Source: Phocaeicola salanitronis DSM 18170 | GTDB lineage: Bacteria; Bacteroidota; Bacteroidia; Bacteroidales; Bacteroidaceae | DNA length: 64,000 bases | Reading direction: 5' to 3' | NCBI RefSeq assembly: GCF_000190575.1 | Contig: NC_015164.1 | Span: 3,492,501-3,556,500 of the forward strand | Shown: positions 61,209-64,000 of the stretch, piece after piece | Position numbering within the stretch: the stretch's first letter is position 1 | How the letters are laid out: every line of letters starts with the position of its first letter | The notes under the pieces: model-generated | The model's input: the letters and a program-made list of their open reading frames with translations, nothing else | Databases searched by the model: none | Told to the model about the DNA's origin: nothing | Program-made: the position numbers and the translations under genes

Positions 61209-64000
61209 TTAATTCCCGTCCGGCTTCTCTATTTCCGTGAAGGGGCTGTTGTCCCATTTGAACTCGTCCGGATTATCGGGACGGGCCGGGTCGAAACTTT
61301 GATAATCGGGTCTGAGGTATTGCGTCAACGGAAGGTCCAGTTGCTTCATTCCTTCGATGACACATTTCGCGATTTCGTAGGCTCCATACGGATTGAAATG
61401 GGTATTGTCGGCTAATTCCCGGTCTTGTCCGGGATATGTTCCTGCCGGATAATGTACGAACGCTTTCTTCGAGTTTTCCACTCCCAAGGTTTCATAGAAC
61501 GTGCGGGTCATGTCGTGCAGTTCGAGCACGGGCACATTCTCGCGCCCTGCCACCCAACGCATGGCGTCGGGATAATCTTCGTGCGTCTCTTTTATCTTTC
61601 CGTTTTCATCGAACGAGCGGCGCTGGGTAGGTGTGACGAAGATCGGAATGCCTCCCTTCGAGCGTACTTCATCTACAAATGTCTTCAGTTGGGTGGCAAA
61701 GAAGTAATAGGCGCCTTTTCCCGCGCCTTTCAGTTTCTGGTCGTTGTGCCCGAACTCGATGAACATATAGTCGCCCGGCTTCATTTGGCTCAGCGCTTTT
61801 TTCAGCCGTCCGGCCTTGATGAACGTGTCCGCGCGTTCTCCGCTCTCTGCGTAGTTGGCAAAGCAGATACGCTCATCGAAGAAGCGGGGAATCATTTGCC
61901 CCCAGCTTGCCCATGGCTCGTTGTCCTGGTCTACTACGGTCGAGTTTCCGGCAAGGAATACCGTCGGGACGTTTTCTATCCGTTCGATTTCCAGACGTGC
62001 CAGACAAGGGGCGCTTCCGTTAAACTCGAACGTAAGCTTGTCGTCCCAGTTCAGCTTGCCTTGTTCGCGCTTCTTGATTTGCACTTTCTCTTTTCCGGAT
62101 ATGAGGGTATTGCGCTTGTTGATGGTAAAGGAATAGGTCTTGAACTCTCCTTTGCGTGTGGCGATGTTTTCCAGGAACAGACGCCGGGATTCTCCGCGTA
62201 CGGTGGTGACTCCGGCTTGTTTCTTGCTTCCTAACGTGACCGTAACCCGATAGTTCCCGTCGGGTACATTCACCGAGAAGAAGAAAGGCTGGTTGGATTT
62301 GCTTTCGGGAGCCGGAAGCAGGTCGTAGCCGAATCCGTCCGCACCGGGATAGACCGATTCGGAAGTGATGGAGATACATCCGTCCGAAGCTTTTCCCGAA
62401 GGGTTGAATTGGAAGCAATAGTCTTGAGCCGTTCCGTTTGTAGCCGGAGCCGTTTCGGATGCATAATTGACCGGAATCAGCCGCACGTTTCCGTTCAGTC
62501 CCGAAGGCATGGGCTCCAGGTGGCTGTAGTCTCCTTTCTTATAATTAAGCTTGACCATGTTGATTTCCTTGAATATGCGCCATTTGACTCCCTGGCGGTC
62601 CATTTCGGAAATACGGTTGCACGGAAGGTTGGTCACCTCTATTTCAATCGTGTTCTTGCCCGGCTTCAGCCATTTGCCTATGGATAAGCGGAACGGAACC
62701 GCCCATGCGGTACCGGCATCGTTCCCGTTGATGCGTACCCGTGCGCTTTCGCGTACGTCTCCTAAGTCAAGTATCCAGTCGTCCGCTTTCAGTGTGGGGC
62801 GGTCGATGGTCAATGTATAGCGTCCTGTGCCCATGTTGGTTTTCGCGTCGGGATGCTCCAGTTCGGTCCATGAGGTGGGCGTGTCGATGTCGAACTCTCC
62901 TTCGATGGCAGGCGTACTTTCGATGAAGGTGAGTTTCCATCCATGGTCCAAGCTCAGGCTGAGCGGTTGCTCTTCGATGTATTTCCATGCCGTTTGTCCC
63001 TCCGGTTTCTTTTCGAAGGTCTGCACGATGATGCTTTCTCCCGATTTCAGTTGCAGCCTGATTTCCAGGCGTCCGTCTTTCATGCGGGTTTGTGCCAGGC
63101 CCTTTTCTCCGTTCATCGGATTGAAGAGCATAGCCGAAGGCTCGCCTACGTTGAGCGGTATCCAAGCGTCTACATCCTTGCTTTGCAGGCAGGAGATGAA
63201 GTAATGGTGTCCGGTAGGGTTCGCGCGGCGGATGAATTGGAGGCCGTAGCGTGTCTTCATTTCTTCGGCCGGGGTTCCGGTCGCTTCCAACACCTGATGA
63301 TAGTCGGACCCGATGATGATGCGTCCCTTTCCGATGGGATAGTCTTGTGTCTCGTCGAAGGAAGCGGTTTCGGGAAGTTCAGCCAAGACAGAAGCAAAGG
63401 CTTTCCGGTTCTTTTCCAGCTGGCTGTATCCGGGCACGTCCTCGGGATATTGGTCTACAAACACGACCGTTGCTCCTTGGCGCGCCAGGCTCACAAGCTT
63501 TTTGAGTGTAGCTGCCGGCATAAGGCGGGCGGCGGGCACGACCAGTGCCTTGTAATGGGTTCCTCCGCTTGTCACCAGTTCCGTATTCTCGCACCGGGTG
63601 GTCTTTATAAAGGCATCCGAGATGTAATCCACGTCGAATCCGCCGGCTATAATCGTCTGGATGGTCTTGATGAACTTGGGCGCATATCGGTCCATCTTAT
63701 GGATGTCGAACATCACCATGCGTCCGGGCAGTTCGTCCCATATGTCATAAATGGGCAGGTAAACCAGGAAATCGTTGTCCGGTTGCCCCATCTGGAGGAA
63801 AGACTGGCATCGGGTGATGTACTGGAAGAAAGCCGGAGCATCCCGCCATATCGTGTTTGTGGGCGACATGTTGATGCTGGCATAGAAACGCCATCCGGGC
63901 CATGCGGCTTCCTGGGGCGAATAAGGTGTGCCGTGGAAGAACATGTGGTTCACTCCCGAAACAAACATCAGGTCCATGTCGGGCTTGCATTGCGACAGGG
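61209..64000 (-). CDS. GH106 alpha-L-rhamnosidase fused to a CE12 acetylesterase (5' end outside window)
   Basis: At least 929 residues; the frame is open to the right edge, so the start lies outside. The visible N-terminal part (DLMFVSGVNHMFFHGTPYSP, then WRFYASINMSPTNTIWRD) is the later half of a GH106 catalytic barrel. It is followed by beta-sandwich domains (WILDLGDVRESARVRINGND, GKNTIEIEVTNL). From about 61960 to the stop, a complete SGNH esterase of the CE12 type is attached: FLAGNSTVVDQDNEPWASWG, NYAESGERADTF, FGHNDQKLKG and DNTHFNPYGAYE. One polypeptide would thus remove rhamnose and acetyl groups from RG-I. The short link segment is a CBM-like beta domain. Confidence 0.9.
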   Translation of the reverse strand, partial: LSQCKPDMDLMFVSGVNHMFFHGTPYSPQEAAWPGWRFYASINMSPTNTIWRDAPAFFQYITRCQSFLQMGQPDNDFLVYLPIYDIWDELPGRMVMFDIHKMDRYAPKFIKTIQTIIAGGFDVDYISDAFIKTTRCENTELVTSGGTHYKALVVPAARLMPAATLKKLVSLARQGATVVFVDQYPEDVPGYSQLEKNRKAFASVLAELPETASFDETQDYPIGKGRIIIGSDYHQVLEATGTPAEEMKTRYGLQFIRRANPTGHHYFISCLQSKDVDAWIPLNVGEPSAMLFNPMNGEKGLAQTRMKDGRLEIRLQLKSGESIIVQTFEKKPEGQTAWKYIEEQPLSLSLDHGWKLTFIESTPAIEGEFDIDTPTSWTELEHPDAKTNMGTGRYTLTIDRPTLKADDWILDLGDVRESARVRINGNDAGTAWAVPFRLSIGKWLKPGKNTIEIEVTNLPCNRISEMDRQGVKWRIFKEINMVKLNYKKGDYSHLEPMPSGLNGNVRLIPVNYASETAPATNGTAQDYCFQFNPSGKASDGCISITSESVYPGADGFGYDLLPAPESKSNQPFFFSVNVPDGNYRVTVTLGSKKQAGVTTVRGESRRLFLENIATRKGEFKTYSFTINKRNTLISGKEKVQIKKREQGKLNWDDKLTFEFNGSAPCLARLEIERIENVPTVFLAGNSTVVDQDNEPWASWGQMIPRFFDERICFANYAESGERADTFIKAGRLKKALSQMKPGDYMFIEFGHNDQKLKGAGKGAYYFFATQLKTFVDEVRSKGGIPIFVTPTQRRSFDENGKIKETHEDYPDAMRWVAGRENVPVLELHDMTRTFYETLGVENSKKAFVHYPAGTYPGQDRELADNTHFNPYGAYEIAKCVIEGMKQLDLPLTQYLRPDYQSFDPARPDNPDEFKWDNSPFTEIEKPDGN

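Overview
The window comes from a member of the Bacteroidota, most likely family Bacteroidaceae (Bacteroides or Phocaeicola). The evidence is two SusC/SusD pairs, a dense set of pectin-degrading enzymes, a NUDIX regulator-xylB-xylA-xylose transporter cluster, -7 promoter elements of the Bacteroides type TAnnTTTG, and two initiator tRNA genes with the C1-A72 mismatch. No transposase, plasmid gene, phage structural gene or CRISPR array was seen.

Layout. (1) 1-7075, plus strand: an envelope-biogenesis operon of three parvulin/SurA-type periplasmic isomerase proteins (the first cut by the window edge), an OstA/LptA-like protein, a small membrane protein and mutL. (2) 7.1-12.4 kb: cysK, two tandem tRNA-fMet genes, a TetR regulator, a FabG-like reductase, an RluA-type pseudouridine synthase and a sigma-54 response regulator without a kinase beside it. 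(3) 12.7-16.0 kb: two tandem, nearly identical AAA-ATPase-like/PD-(D/E)XK proteins that differ in one internal block. (4) 16.2-30.4 kb: two SusC/SusD operons pointing away from each other, with a tyrosine recombinase between them. Their 5' ends form a 76-bp inverted repeat with two mismatches, and both operons end in nearly the same terminator. (5) 30.5-42.5 kb: rhamnogalacturonan I (RG-I) enzymes, namely a PL11 lyase, a PL26-like exo-lyase, a GH2, a GH28, a double CE12 acetylesterase and L-rhamnose mutarotase. (6) 42.6-52.5 kb: fabD and thiD, the xylose cluster, a mannose-1-phosphate guanylyltransferase and a DUF368 (PopT-type) undecaprenyl-phosphate transporter. (7) 52.8-64.0 kb: a second RG-I block, with the minus-strand operon DUF4450-GH28-PL11-GH105, a plus-strand GH42, and a GH106-CE12 fusion that runs off the right edge.

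How it fits together. The PL11 and PL26-like lyases and the GH28 enzymes would cut the RG-I backbone. CE12 domains remove acetyl groups, GH105 removes the unsaturated uronic acid left by lyases, GH106 removes rhamnose, GH2 and GH42 remove galactose side chains, and RhaM prepares rhamnose for catabolism. SusC/SusD pairs import the oligosaccharides.

The main new observation is a shared promoter architecture. Five promoters (susC1, PL11, GH2, GH28 and the DUF4450 operon) carry a direct repeat of a half-site with core AYRAAWWTC, at a 20-21 bp period. Each ends 20-21 nt before a -7-like element and points toward its gene. This looks like the operator of one activator controlling the RG-I regulon. 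The susC1 copy lies inside the segment bounded by the 76-bp inverted repeats, so inversion would place this promoter in front of susC2. Many intergenic spaces also carry families of palindromic repeats, including a 41-bp repeat array at 60.57-60.9 kb.
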